From the NCBI GenBank assembly GCA_946479665.1, contig CAMLGO010000050.1:1-6257 (forward strand): 6,257 bases of DNA, given 5' to 3'. This DNA comes from an uncultured Candidatus Saccharibacteria bacterium. Its GTDB lineage: Bacteria > Patescibacteria > Saccharimonadia > Saccharimonadales > UBA6022. The position numbers and the translations under genes were made by a program. The notes beneath the pieces are model-generated. The model had not been told where the DNA came from and ran no database searches. It was given only the letters and a program-made list of their open reading frames with translations. Shown here piece by piece: positions 1 through 6,180 of the stretch (positions within the stretch are counted from its first letter, which is position 1; the number at the start of each line of letters is the position of its first letter).

Positions 1-816
1 CTTGCCTATATCGCCAAGCACACCACAGAAACCGTCGTTCTCAATCGAGAGGATCCACGAGTCGCGAGCATTGCGACTTCTCCATCGGGCCAACATGTTA
101 TCTATTTCGGCCTGAGCGATACGACCCGAGCGCTTTTTCCAAACGACGACGATCTCCACAGTGCGCCGCGCGCGGTAGCTACGCTACCCGCCGCCAGCGT
201 GACGCTTGATAACCTCAAGGGCAATGCGGCAAAGTTCACCCTGGCAAGCAAAACTTTCACGACCGAGCTCAAGCTCCAGGGCGTCTATAATATTTATAAT
301 TCAGCAGCCGCCCTCGCCTTGGTACAAGAGATCGTCGGCGACAAGCTCGATACAGATAAACTCATCGCCTCACTTGCCGCAGTTGAGCCCGCGTTTGGTC
401 GCGGCGAAACGCTCACTATCGGCGGCCAACCGCTCGAACTTGTACTAGTAAAAAATCCCGGCGGCTTCCGACTTGGCCTTAGCTCATTCGACGTACAGAA
501 TTACGCCACAATGATCGCCATCAACGACAATTATGCCGATGGTCGCGACATGTCATGGCTATGGGATGTTAATTTTGACAGCCTCTCAGAAAAAGGCGTT
601 CAAGCAGTCAGTGGCATTCGCGCCTACGATATGGCCCTCCGCCTGCAGTATGAAGAGGTGACAATCGGTCATGTCGATACAAATCTCACCACTGCGCTCC
701 GGACATTCATATCCGCCCATAGCAACCAGCCGAAACGCATTTACTGCACCTATACCGCCATGCTTGCCCTTCGCCGCGAGCTCGGTAAAATGACTTCCGT
801 GGAGACAATTTCATGA
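1..816 (+). CDS. murT: MurT, lipid II isoglutaminyl synthase ligase-type subunit (5'-truncated by window edge)
   Basis: The frame is open from the first base, so the start and the N-terminal ATP-binding half lie outside the window; 271 codons remain. MurT is the Mur-ligase-like subunit that activates the D-Glu carboxylate of lipid II with ATP so that GatD-supplied ammonia makes D-isoglutamine at the cytoplasmic face of the membrane. Counting from the first codon, residues 14-19 (LNREDP) match the end of the Mur ligase central domain. Residues 93-100 (QGVYNIYN) are the conserved G-Y-N-x-Y-N segment, followed by FGRGE (132-136), KNPGG (151-155) and NDNYADGRDMSWLWD (175-189). The last is the signature of the MurT C-terminal domain (DUF1727), and an Asp in it is known to complete the GatD active site. 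The segment where other MurTs carry a four-cysteine zinc ribbon (about 39-66) has no cysteine. The gene overlaps gatD by 4 bases (ATGA). Family assignment is very secure. Confidence 0.93.
   Translation, partial: LAYIAKHTTETVVLNREDPRVASIATSPSGQHVIYFGLSDTTRALFPNDDDLHSAPRAVATLPAASVTLDNLKGNAAKFTLASKTFTTELKLQGVYNIYNSAAALALVQEIVGDKLDTDKLIASLAAVEPAFGRGETLTIGGQPLELVLVKNPGGFRLGLSSFDVQNYATMIAINDNYADGRDMSWLWDVNFDSLSEKGVQAVSGIRAYDMALRLQYEEVTIGHVDTNLTTALRTFISAHSNQPKRIYCTYTAMLALRRELGKMTSVETIS
801..804 (+). promoter_or_regulatory. Shine-Dalgarno GGAG of gatD
   Basis: GGAG lies 8 bases before the gatD ATG, inside the last codons of murT. It supports the start at 813 and translational coupling through the ATGA overlap. 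It is the only clear, well-spaced Shine-Dalgarno among the starts visible here, and it serves the one gene internal to an operon. Confidence 0.7.
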
Positions 817-1538
817 CCGACAAACGCACCATTACCATTCTTCAGCTTTATCCCCGCGACATGAACATCTACGGCGACTGGGGCAATACCCTCACGCTCA
901 AACGCCGTCTCGAATGGCACGGCTATGTGGCCATTTTGAAAGAGTATAATCCTGGCGATACATTCCCCGAAAACATCGATATCATCGTTGGCGGCGGCGG
1001 ACAAGACTCTGGCCAATCGGTCATCCAAGCTGATCTACTCGCAATTGGCGACAGGCTCAAAAAGCTCGCCGATGCCGACATGCCGATGCTCATGATCTGC
1101 GGCCTCTATCAGCTGCTTGGCAAATTCTTCAAGACCCAAGACGGTCAAATTATCAAAGGTATTAGCCTTCTCGATATTGAGACGCACGCCGGGCCAGAGC
1201 GCCTCACCGGCAACATCACCACCGAAAGCAGTGAATTTGGCACCATTATCGGCTACGAAAATCACAGCGGCCAAACATTCCTTGGCCATGGCGTTAAACC
1301 GCTTGGACGCGTCATTAAAGGCGCAGGCAACAACGGTAAAGATGACACCGAGGGAGCGCGCTACCACAATGTTGTCGCGACATATCTTCACGGTTCACTT
1401 CTGCCAAAGAACCCGGCGATTGCTGATTTTCTCATCGAAAAAGCCGCCATCAATAAATATGGCGACTTCATCCCGACCGTCATCGATGATCGCTTCGCCG
1501 AACTTGCTCGCGAAGCAGCTCTTAAGCGCCCGCGCTAA
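813..1538 (+). CDS. gatD: GatD, glutamine amidotransferase subunit of lipid II isoglutaminyl synthase
   Basis: This is a 241-residue class I (triad) glutaminase of the CobB/CobQ-like type, close to the roughly 240 residues usual for GatD. It hydrolyses glutamine and passes ammonia to MurT to amidate the stem-peptide D-glutamate of lipid II in the cytoplasm. The N-terminal ITILQLYPRDMNIYGDWGN (7-25) is typical of the family. GGGGQD (60-65) precedes the nucleophile elbow MICGLYQLLG, with C96 as nucleophile. ATYLHGSLLPKNP carries H193 as the catalytic base. These match the Cys and His of the characterised Staphylococcus aureus enzyme (about 94 and 189). GYENHSG (147-153) is also conserved. The ATG at 813 overlaps the murT stop and has a GGAG 8 bases upstream, so the two subunits are probably made in a coupled way. 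The TAA stop overlaps the convergent peroxiredoxin stop by 4 bases. Identity is secure from motifs and partner gene. Confidence 0.95.
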   Translation: MTDKRTITILQLYPRDMNIYGDWGNTLTLKRRLEWHGYVAILKEYNPGDTFPENIDIIVGGGGQDSGQSVIQADLLAIGDRLKKLADADMPMLMICGLYQLLGKFFKTQDGQIIKGISLLDIETHAGPERLTGNITTESSEFGTIIGYENHSGQTFLGHGVKPLGRVIKGAGNNGKDDTEGARYHNVVATYLHGSLLPKNPAIADFLIEKAAINKYGDFIPTVIDDRFAELAREAALKRPR

Positions 1539-1544
1539 GCGCTT
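1524..1544. terminator. possible weak terminator hairpin across the convergent stop codons
   Basis: AAGCGC (1524-1529) and GCGCTT (1539-1544) form a 6-bp perfect stem with a 9-base loop that contains both the gatD and peroxiredoxin stop codons. On the plus strand it is followed by a T-rich but interrupted stretch (1545-1559), so it could act as a weak intrinsic terminator for murT-gatD. The minus-strand exit side is not T-rich. No fold energy was computed and a chance palindrome is possible. Confidence 0.3.
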
Positions 1545-2002
1545 GCTTGTTGCTTCTTTAGTTCGGCGATCACCTGGTCGCCATGTCCAAGTGGTGTCAC
1601 GCGGCCGTAGACTTTTACGATTGTTCCCGAGGGGTCAATAATGAACGTCCGTCGCAAAATTCCCTCACGTCCGAACTGCTTTGGACCCCAGGCGCCATAT
1701 GCACGAATCATTGTAAGATCAGGGTCGCTCAGCAACGTGAAGTTTAGACTATGCTTGGCCTTAAACTTATCATGGCTCGTCGCGTCGTCGGCACTAACAC
1801 CTACTACCTCTGCACCAAGCTCAGCAATATCGTCACGCGCATCACGCAGACTGCAGGCCTCGACCGTACAGCCTGGCGTATCGTCTTTTGGATAAAAATA
1901 CAGCACCACCCACTTGCCGCGATAATCAGCAAGCGAACGCTTCACGCCATTAGCATCAGTAACGTTGAAATCTGGAGCAGGGTAGGGGGTAGGTATCATC
2001 AT
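1535..2002 (-). CDS. bcp: thioredoxin-dependent peroxiredoxin, BCP/PrxQ family
   Basis: This 155-residue thiol peroxidase has the normal length for BCP/PrxQ. It reduces H2O2 and organic hydroperoxides in the cytoplasm and is recycled by a thioredoxin-type donor. APDF (9-12) opens the AhpC/TSA fold. YFYPKDDTPGCTVEAC (35-50) holds the peroxidatic C45 within PxxxTPGC and the resolving C50 five residues on, as in the intramolecular-disulfide BCP enzymes such as E. coli Bcp. GVSADD (68-73), LLSDPD and RRTFIIDPSG, with the conserved Arg before TFIID, complete the family pattern. No signal peptide is seen. Two adjacent ATGs (2002 and 1999) could each start it. A TATAAT ends only 9 bases before the first, so the mRNA probably begins at or next to the start codon. 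The gene is alone on its strand and converges on gatD with a 4-base overlap of stop codons. Confidence 0.95.
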   Translation of the reverse strand: MMIPTPYPAPDFNVTDANGVKRSLADYRGKWVVLYFYPKDDTPGCTVEACSLRDARDDIAELGAEVVGVSADDATSHDKFKAKHSLNFTLLSDPDLTMIRAYGAWGPKQFGREGILRRTFIIDPSGTIVKVYGRVTPLGHGDQVIAELKKQQASA

Positions 2003-2011
2003 ATATCCCCT

Positions 2012-2017
2012 ATTATA
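2012..2017 (-). promoter_or_regulatory. -10 box (TATAAT) of the peroxiredoxin promoter
   Basis: Read on the minus strand, a perfect TATAAT occupies 2017 to 2012, 9 bases before the ATG at 2002. Transcription starting 6-8 bases after the hexamer would give a leader of only about 2-4 bases. No convincing -35 hexamer is visible 16-18 bases upstream. The GGGG at 2010-2007 would lie at or before the transcript start and could hardly act as a ribosome site. Confidence 0.55.
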
Positions 2018-2074
2018 CGCGTATTGTAGGTGCGATGATAGCGACCATGTCTCAGCTACTTCTCAATTGCCATT

Positions 2075-2083
2075 TGTTATACT
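2075..2083 (+). promoter_or_regulatory. extended -10 promoter (TGT-TATACT) of the acyltransferase-like gene
   Basis: TG at 2075-2076, one base, then TATACT at 2078-2083 form an extended -10 element (5 of 6 matches to TATAAT). It lies 8 bases before the ATG at 2092 and predicts a leader of about 1-3 bases. No clear -35 is seen, which is acceptable for an extended -10 promoter. Its position also argues against starts further upstream (2035, 2047). Confidence 0.5.
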
Positions 2084-2091
2084 GGGAAGTA

Positions 2092-3183
2092 ATGAGTACC
2101 GTTCAGTTACACCCGGCCACCGACCGGGCATCTGCTTCACGTATCCTAGCCCTCGACTACTTGCGCGGGTTTTTTATTGTGGTGATTATTATCGATCACC
2201 TCTGGCGCTGGCCGAGTCTCTTATCCATTTTTACTGGCGAAGGACAACTGTGGGTCAGTGCGGCCGAAGGTTTTATTATTATTTCTGGCTTACTCGTTGG
2301 CTATATTCGTGGACACAAAAATCGTGACCATTCACTCATGACAATAAGCAAGAAATTGTTCCGTCGCGCTGCCCTACTCTACGTTTGGTTTGTGGTCATG
2401 ACACTGCTGTACACTGCGCTCATTTGGTATATACCCACCGTCAGCCCACAGCCATGGATTGAGGTGTCCCGAGGTAACTGGCAAGAACTTATTACGCTCA
2501 CCCTTCAAATGAATAATGCCCACATCTGGGTACACTTCCTTTATCTTTACGCTATTTTCCTTGCACTGACACCGTTTGCTATCTGGCTATTTCGACGAAG
2601 CATGGCGTATGCCGTGGCTGCCTTTGCACTCGCCGGTAGTGTTGTCGGCATATACTATAACATCGAGTGGATGCAGTGGCTGCCGCTTTTCTTCTTGCCC
2701 GCAGCCGCCGGCTATTACCTACCAACCATTCAGCGATGGTGGCACCGTCAGTCGCAGCGCGCGCGAACGCAACAATCGATTGCACTCTATAGCTTTACCG
2801 CGACTGCTCTCCTGCTATCGGCATTTTGTACATTTATCATTCCCGATAATGCAGTTGCAATCTTCCTAAACAACCTATTCACAAAAGAATTCTCGCTCGA
2901 TATATGGCGTAGCTTACTTGCGCTCATCTGCTTCGTTGCCTTTGCACTCGGTTTCAACCATATACTACCCTGGCTCAAGCGATGGATGAAGTGGCTACTG
3001 CTGCCATTCGGCCATCGTTCGCTCACGGTCTATATCATTCATGGAGCTATCCTATTTATCATAGGCATCTTCTTTACTGAAAGTTCAAATATTCTATACA
3101 ACACGACGCTCGGCATTGTCGCTGTCACTGCGTCACTCCTGCTCGCACAAAATCGTGTTGTTCAAAAACTCATTCCCCGTTGA
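2092..3183 (+). CDS. polytopic membrane acyltransferase, OpgC/acyltransferase-3-like
   Basis: This 363-residue integral membrane protein has about ten hydrophobic segments. The N-terminus reads R17-x-LALDYLRG (D22, R25, G26), then a membrane helix ending in D35-H36. Next comes LWVSAAEGFIIISGLLVGY, matching the aelFvflSG-type motif of OpgC-like proteins, and near the C-terminus GHRSLTVYIIH (307-317). This R-x-D-x-x-RG / H / SL-x-VY-x-x-H pattern is typical of acyltransferase-3 and OpgC families, which move acyl groups (acetyl, succinyl and similar) onto envelope glycans. Donor and acceptor cannot be read from the sequence, and the related HGSNAT/DUF1624 group is an alternative. The frame is open to ATGs at 2035 and 2047, but I chose 2092: the conserved region begins shortly after it, and an extended -10 box lies 8 bases before it. 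The glycosyltransferase 45 bases downstream on the same strand suggests a shared envelope role. Confidence 0.78.
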   Translation: MSTVQLHPATDRASASRILALDYLRGFFIVVIIIDHLWRWPSLLSIFTGEGQLWVSAAEGFIIISGLLVGYIRGHKNRDHSLMTISKKLFRRAALLYVWFVVMTLLYTALIWYIPTVSPQPWIEVSRGNWQELITLTLQMNNAHIWVHFLYLYAIFLALTPFAIWLFRRSMAYAVAAFALAGSVVGIYYNIEWMQWLPLFFLPAAAGYYLPTIQRWWHRQSQRARTQQSIALYSFTATALLLSAFCTFIIPDNAVAIFLNNLFTKEFSLDIWRSLLALICFVAFALGFNHILPWLKRWMKWLLLPFGHRSLTVYIIHGAILFIIGIFFTESSNILYNTTLGIVAVTASLLLAQNRVVQKLIPR

Positions 3184-3211
3184 GTAGCTAGTGTAGCCCA
3201 TAGATATCAGC

Positions 3212-3217
3212 TATACT
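3212..3217 (+). promoter_or_regulatory. -10 box (TATACT) before the first glycosyltransferase
   Basis: TATACT lies 11 bases before the ATG at 3229, in the 45-base gap after the acyltransferase-like gene. Start of transcription 6-8 bases downstream would give a leader of about 4-6 bases. No Shine-Dalgarno is present between it and the ATG, and no good -35 is seen. Read-through from the upstream gene remains possible. Confidence 0.45.
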
Positions 3218-3228
3218 AAACAATACCT

Positions 3229-4557
3229 ATGCTGCGCCACCTTACTCACACCCGCACACTTATTATCATAATCATCGCACTCATTGCTCTTCGTATTTTC
3301 ATTCTGCCTCTCTCGCCACCAGGCTTTTTCCTTGATGAAGCCGCTAGTGGCGCGCATGTCGTTACCATGTTGTCGCACTGGACAAATGCGCACGGTGAAT
3401 CGTGGCCGCTCTTTTCGGCCAGCCTCGGCGGTGGCTACACGACGCCGATTTATCTCTACCCGCTCACACTATGGGCCGCATTATTTGGCACAAGCGAATT
3501 TGCACTTCGCCTCTTCTCGCAGGTCACTACTATCGCAGCGATATTCCTCCTCGGCTGGTCACTGCGCCTATGGCTCGACAAAAAGATGGCTTACACGGCT
3601 ATCATCGCCGGGCTGGCTCTGCCATGGGGATGGCTGCAAGGTAGCCTTGCCTGGGACCCGGCTCTCATTCCTCTGGTTATTTCACTGGCATTCTATGGTT
3701 TCAGTCTTATCTGGCTTGCCTCCACGTCGCGGCAAAAAATAATCGGCCATATCCTTCTTCCGACTAGCCTTATCGCGCTTGCCTACCTATACCCACCTTG
3801 CCGGATTACGGCACCACTGCTTTTTGGCGGCGCGTACTTTTTGCTCTACCAACGCAAGCTCGTATCGCTTCGCGGTCTCATTATCACGGCACTTTACAGC
3901 GCACTACTTGCACTGCCTCTGCTACTGTTCATCCTCCAGCCCGAGGCGTTAGCACGCAGCAGGGAAGTGAGCGTTTTTCATGACGCTCCTCTTCTCCTTG
4001 GCGTCGGCCATGTTGTCACCAATATCATCCTCATGATCAATCCTGTTTTTCTCTTCATTTTCGGCGACCCGAACCTACGCCACGCTACAGGACCCCAGGG
4101 TATGCTTGGCATCGCGGCACTCCTGCCATTCATGGCTGCCATCTGGTATGCGTTTAAAAAGCAAACGCATCCCGCTTCTAAGCCACACCAAACAAACGTC
4201 AACCAAAAACTCCTCATCGTCGTCGCTCTGTTTGGTATTGGCGCGAGTGTTCTTGGCTCCGCGCTCACCAACGAAGGTCAGCCACACAGCCTCCGCGCGT
4301 CGGCCGCTTGGCTATTTATCGTCATCTTTGTTGCTATCGGCTGGAGTGTGCTTTGGCAATCTCACCGCCGATGGCTGAAAGCATCAGCCGTTCTCGTGTT
4401 TGCAATCGGCACCCTTGCATACGCCGCCGACCTTGCTTTCCTGTACCCTACCCGTGCCGCTGAATCATTCGACGCCTCAGCCCGTGCCCAAATTCAACAG
4501 GCACAATTACCGGCAGGCTACCCCGAATTGTCCCTCGACTACTACCGCACTAAATAA
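3229..4557 (+). CDS. GT39-like (GT-C fold) membrane glycosyltransferase
   Basis: This 442-residue polytopic protein begins with a hydrophobic helix (about 10-28). PPGFFLDEAASGAHVVTML follows, with D36-E37 being the acidic pair in the first extracytoplasmic loop that defines GT39/ArnT/PMT-like GT-C enzymes. GESWPLF, the YxTPIYLYPLTLWAALFGTSEFALRLFS stretch and a later PHSLR (352-356) before the last helices match bacterial GT39-type proteins. Such enzymes take a sugar from a polyprenyl-phosphate donor and transfer it to an acceptor on the outer side of the membrane; here neither donor nor acceptor is evident. A basic loop (FKKQTHPASKPHQ) is probably cytoplasmic, and a short polar tail (about 410-442) ends the protein. 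A -10 box sits 11 bases before the ATG. The stop codon is one base from that of the convergent second glycosyltransferase. Sequence and length differ clearly from that gene, so the pair is not a recent duplication. Confidence 0.8.
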   Translation: MLRHLTHTRTLIIIIIALIALRIFILPLSPPGFFLDEAASGAHVVTMLSHWTNAHGESWPLFSASLGGGYTTPIYLYPLTLWAALFGTSEFALRLFSQVTTIAAIFLLGWSLRLWLDKKMAYTAIIAGLALPWGWLQGSLAWDPALIPLVISLAFYGFSLIWLASTSRQKIIGHILLPTSLIALAYLYPPCRITAPLLFGGAYFLLYQRKLVSLRGLIITALYSALLALPLLLFILQPEALARSREVSVFHDAPLLLGVGHVVTNIILMINPVFLFIFGDPNLRHATGPQGMLGIAALLPFMAAIWYAFKKQTHPASKPHQTNVNQKLLIVVALFGIGASVLGSALTNEGQPHSLRASAAWLFIVIFVAIGWSVLWQSHRRWLKASAVLVFAIGTLAYAADLAFLYPTRAAESFDASARAQIQQAQLPAGYPELSLDYYRTK

Positions 4558-4558
4558 G

Positions 4559-6079
4559 CTAGCGTTCGTAAACCTTCATCGCTACTTGATCGAGTTTGTC
4601 GGATGCAACCAGCCTATATCTCGCGTCGGGTATGACGTGCGTCAATGCTTCATCATACGAAATAACGATGATACGTTTTGCCGATATCCCCTCAGTTCCA
4701 GTTACCCGCTTCGTACTATCATGTAGCGGTGCATAGCCGTGCTTAAACGCTGGATTGCTAGCCGCATAGAATCTTAAATCACATTCACGGAATTCGTAGG
4801 ACATATCAACATATTCAAATAGATCATTACTAATAAATGTCGTGTCGTTGCAGCCATACATGCCGACCACCTCTTTGCCCTTTGGAGACTGAGCACGCAG
4901 GAAATTGTAGTTCCCAACAGCCTGCAACGTCATTACGCCGCCTATCAGTAGAACGAGTGATAAGGCCGCTAAGCCACCAGCCAATCGGCGCCAGCCCATG
5001 CGCCAGCCAAGTGCAATAATCACACCGATCAGCACGTAGGCATACGGTGCGATATGTGCCACGTAGCGCTCATTGAAACGCGGGGTCATTGGCGGCAGGG
5101 AAAGCATGACATAGAACACCATGCCAACCACAAAGCCAAACGCCAGCAGCAACATCCCGCGCCGATAGCGAGCACTGGCATGCTTCCAAACTTTTATATA
5201 AAGTACCGTGAATAGCACGCTAAAAACAATAATCCCAAGCGACAACCAGGCACCTATTTGCCAGCTCGCCATGTAGCCAAGCATTAGACCTAGGACGCTC
5301 ACCAGCTGAACGAGTGTCAGGGCGTCCATTGGCGGCAAGGCCGAATCAACAAGCTGATGAACAACTGTCGGCAGCCAAGGAAGAAGTGCTATCGCCGCCA
5401 CTCCATACGCTATCCAATACGGTTGACGTATGGTCGATTCTTTCTTTTGGCGCGCAACTACCATCAGCCATACTAAATGAGCCAACCAGATAACTACCGA
5501 CATATAGAGCGTATACATACCGACGGCAACCAGCAGCCCATAGCCGATCCACCATGCCAGTTTACGTGACTGCTGAGCGCGAACCAACACCCAGGTCGCG
5601 AATACGCCAATAAACGTAACGAGCGAATACATACGGATTTCATAGTCATAACGCAATAAAAACGGCGCAAATACTACAAACGGCAGCACCGCAACGGCAA
5701 CGTTTCGTGTAAATAGCTGCCGCACCAGTAGTGCCATAGCTCCCACACTTAGCGCGCCAAACAATGCGCTCAAGCTTCGGAGTGCTAACTCGTTCCAGTC
5801 AAAAAGCGACCCCCATGCTTTTAGAAGCAGATAATATAGCGGCGGGTGCGCATCAACCGCCGTCAACGCGACAAGCTCACTCACTGGCCGTTGCGCCACC
5901 ATGATCGAATAGTTTTCGTCAAACCATACACTTACACCGCGGCTCAGCCATAGCGCCAACCCAAATGTCACAATCATAGCAAGCACTGTCAGCACAATCC
6001 AATGTCGTCCAAGCATGGTGGCTATAGTACTGGTCATGTCCTGTTGCTTTTCGTACTTCGATGTCTTTTTCGTATCCAT
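4559..6079 (-). CDS. GT39-family (GT-C fold) glycosyltransferase with C-terminal extracytoplasmic domain
   Basis: This 506-residue protein has a charged cytoplasmic N-terminus (1-24), a first membrane helix (about 25-46), and then VSVWFDENYS with D54-E55, the catalytic acidic pair of the first outer loop. DAHPPLYYLLLKAW (76-89) is the classic second GT39 motif, followed by NELALRSLSALFG. RYDYEIRMYSL and PRFNERYVAHIAPY (RY at 338-339) are also family-typical. About ten or more membrane segments are followed by a soluble stretch of roughly 110 residues (about 395-506), likely outside the membrane, with two cysteines (C410, C433) that could pair. The enzyme probably uses a polyprenyl-phosphate sugar on the outer face; its acceptor is unknown. 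The ATG at 6079 lies 12 bases after a TATAGT -10 box without a Shine-Dalgarno. A later Met (15) is a possible but less likely start. Confidence 0.85.
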   Translation of the reverse strand: MDTKKTSKYEKQQDMTSTIATMLGRHWIVLTVLAMIVTFGLALWLSRGVSVWFDENYSIMVAQRPVSELVALTAVDAHPPLYYLLLKAWGSLFDWNELALRSLSALFGALSVGAMALLVRQLFTRNVAVAVLPFVVFAPFLLRYDYEIRMYSLVTFIGVFATWVLVRAQQSRKLAWWIGYGLLVAVGMYTLYMSVVIWLAHLVWLMVVARQKKESTIRQPYWIAYGVAAIALLPWLPTVVHQLVDSALPPMDALTLVQLVSVLGLMLGYMASWQIGAWLSLGIIVFSVLFTVLYIKVWKHASARYRRGMLLLAFGFVVGMVFYVMLSLPPMTPRFNERYVAHIAPYAYVLIGVIIALGWRMGWRRLAGGLAALSLVLLIGGVMTLQAVGNYNFLRAQSPKGKEVVGMYGCNDTTFISNDLFEYVDMSYEFRECDLRFYAASNPAFKHGYAPLHDSTKRVTGTEGISAKRIIVISYDEALTHVIPDARYRLVASDKLDQVAMKVYER

Positions 6080-6091
6080 AAGTTAGTACCA

Positions 6092-6097
6092 ACTATA
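6092..6097 (-). promoter_or_regulatory. -10 box (TATAGT) of the second glycosyltransferase
   Basis: Read on the minus strand, TATAGT at 6097 to 6092 (5 of 6 matches) precedes the ATG at 6079 by 12 bases, predicting a leader of about 5-7 bases. A purine-rich GAGGG lies upstream of the -10 box, too far (over 20 bases) to serve as a ribosome site. No good -35 is seen; its expected place (about 6114-6120) overlaps the -35 of the divergent tRNA promoter. Confidence 0.4.
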
Positions 6098-6109
6098 TAT
6101 GACCCTCTA

Positions 6110-6138
6110 TTGAATTACTACTATTGATGCAGTATAAT
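6110..6138 (+). promoter_or_regulatory. tRNA-Pro promoter, TTGAAT-17-TATAAT
   Basis: TTGAAT (6110-6115), a 17-base spacer and a perfect TATAAT (6133-6138) make a near-consensus sigma70-type promoter. Transcription would start near 6145 and leave a leader of about 36 bases before the mature tRNA end at 6181, to be removed by RNase P. It is the strongest promoter in the window, as expected for a stable RNA. Confidence 0.75.
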
Positions 6139-6180
6139 CGTCTAGAGTCAATGCAAGAAAACGCATTAGATTACACCTAT

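Noticed and set aside
199..816. A separate gene starting at GTG 199
   Set aside because: The frame is open to base 1 and the upstream residues (LNREDP and onward) are Mur ligase sequence, so this is an internal codon of truncated murT.
1117..1641. Open frame of 174 codons on the plus strand overlapping gatD and the peroxiredoxin
   Set aside because: It lies in another frame across two well-identified genes and has low-complexity Ser/Arg/Pro composition; no motif or ribosome site is seen.
1965..1970. TTGAAA as a -35 box for plus-strand transcription
   Set aside because: It is inside the peroxiredoxin gene and has no -10 hexamer at 16-18 bases; the next TATTAT is about 40 bases away.
2035..2091. 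Upstream start for the acyltransferase-like gene (ATG 2035 or 2047)
   Set aside because: The extra residues match no family feature, and the -10 box at 2078-2083 lies inside them; the ATG at 2092 fits promoter and domain start better.
3185..3213. TAGCT/AGCTA inverted repeat after the acyltransferase-like gene as a terminator
   Set aside because: The stem is only 5 bp with a 19-base loop and no T run follows.
3229..6079. The two glycosyltransferases as an inverted duplication
   Set aside because: Lengths (442 and 506), motifs around the DE pair and C-terminal regions differ, and no shared nucleotide stretch was noticed; they are distant members of one superfamily.
6151..6166. ATGC-AAGAAAAC-GCAT hairpin in the tRNA leader as a regulatory RNA
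   Set aside because: A 4-bp stem with an 8-base loop is within chance expectation; it may simply be part of the precursor removed by RNase P.
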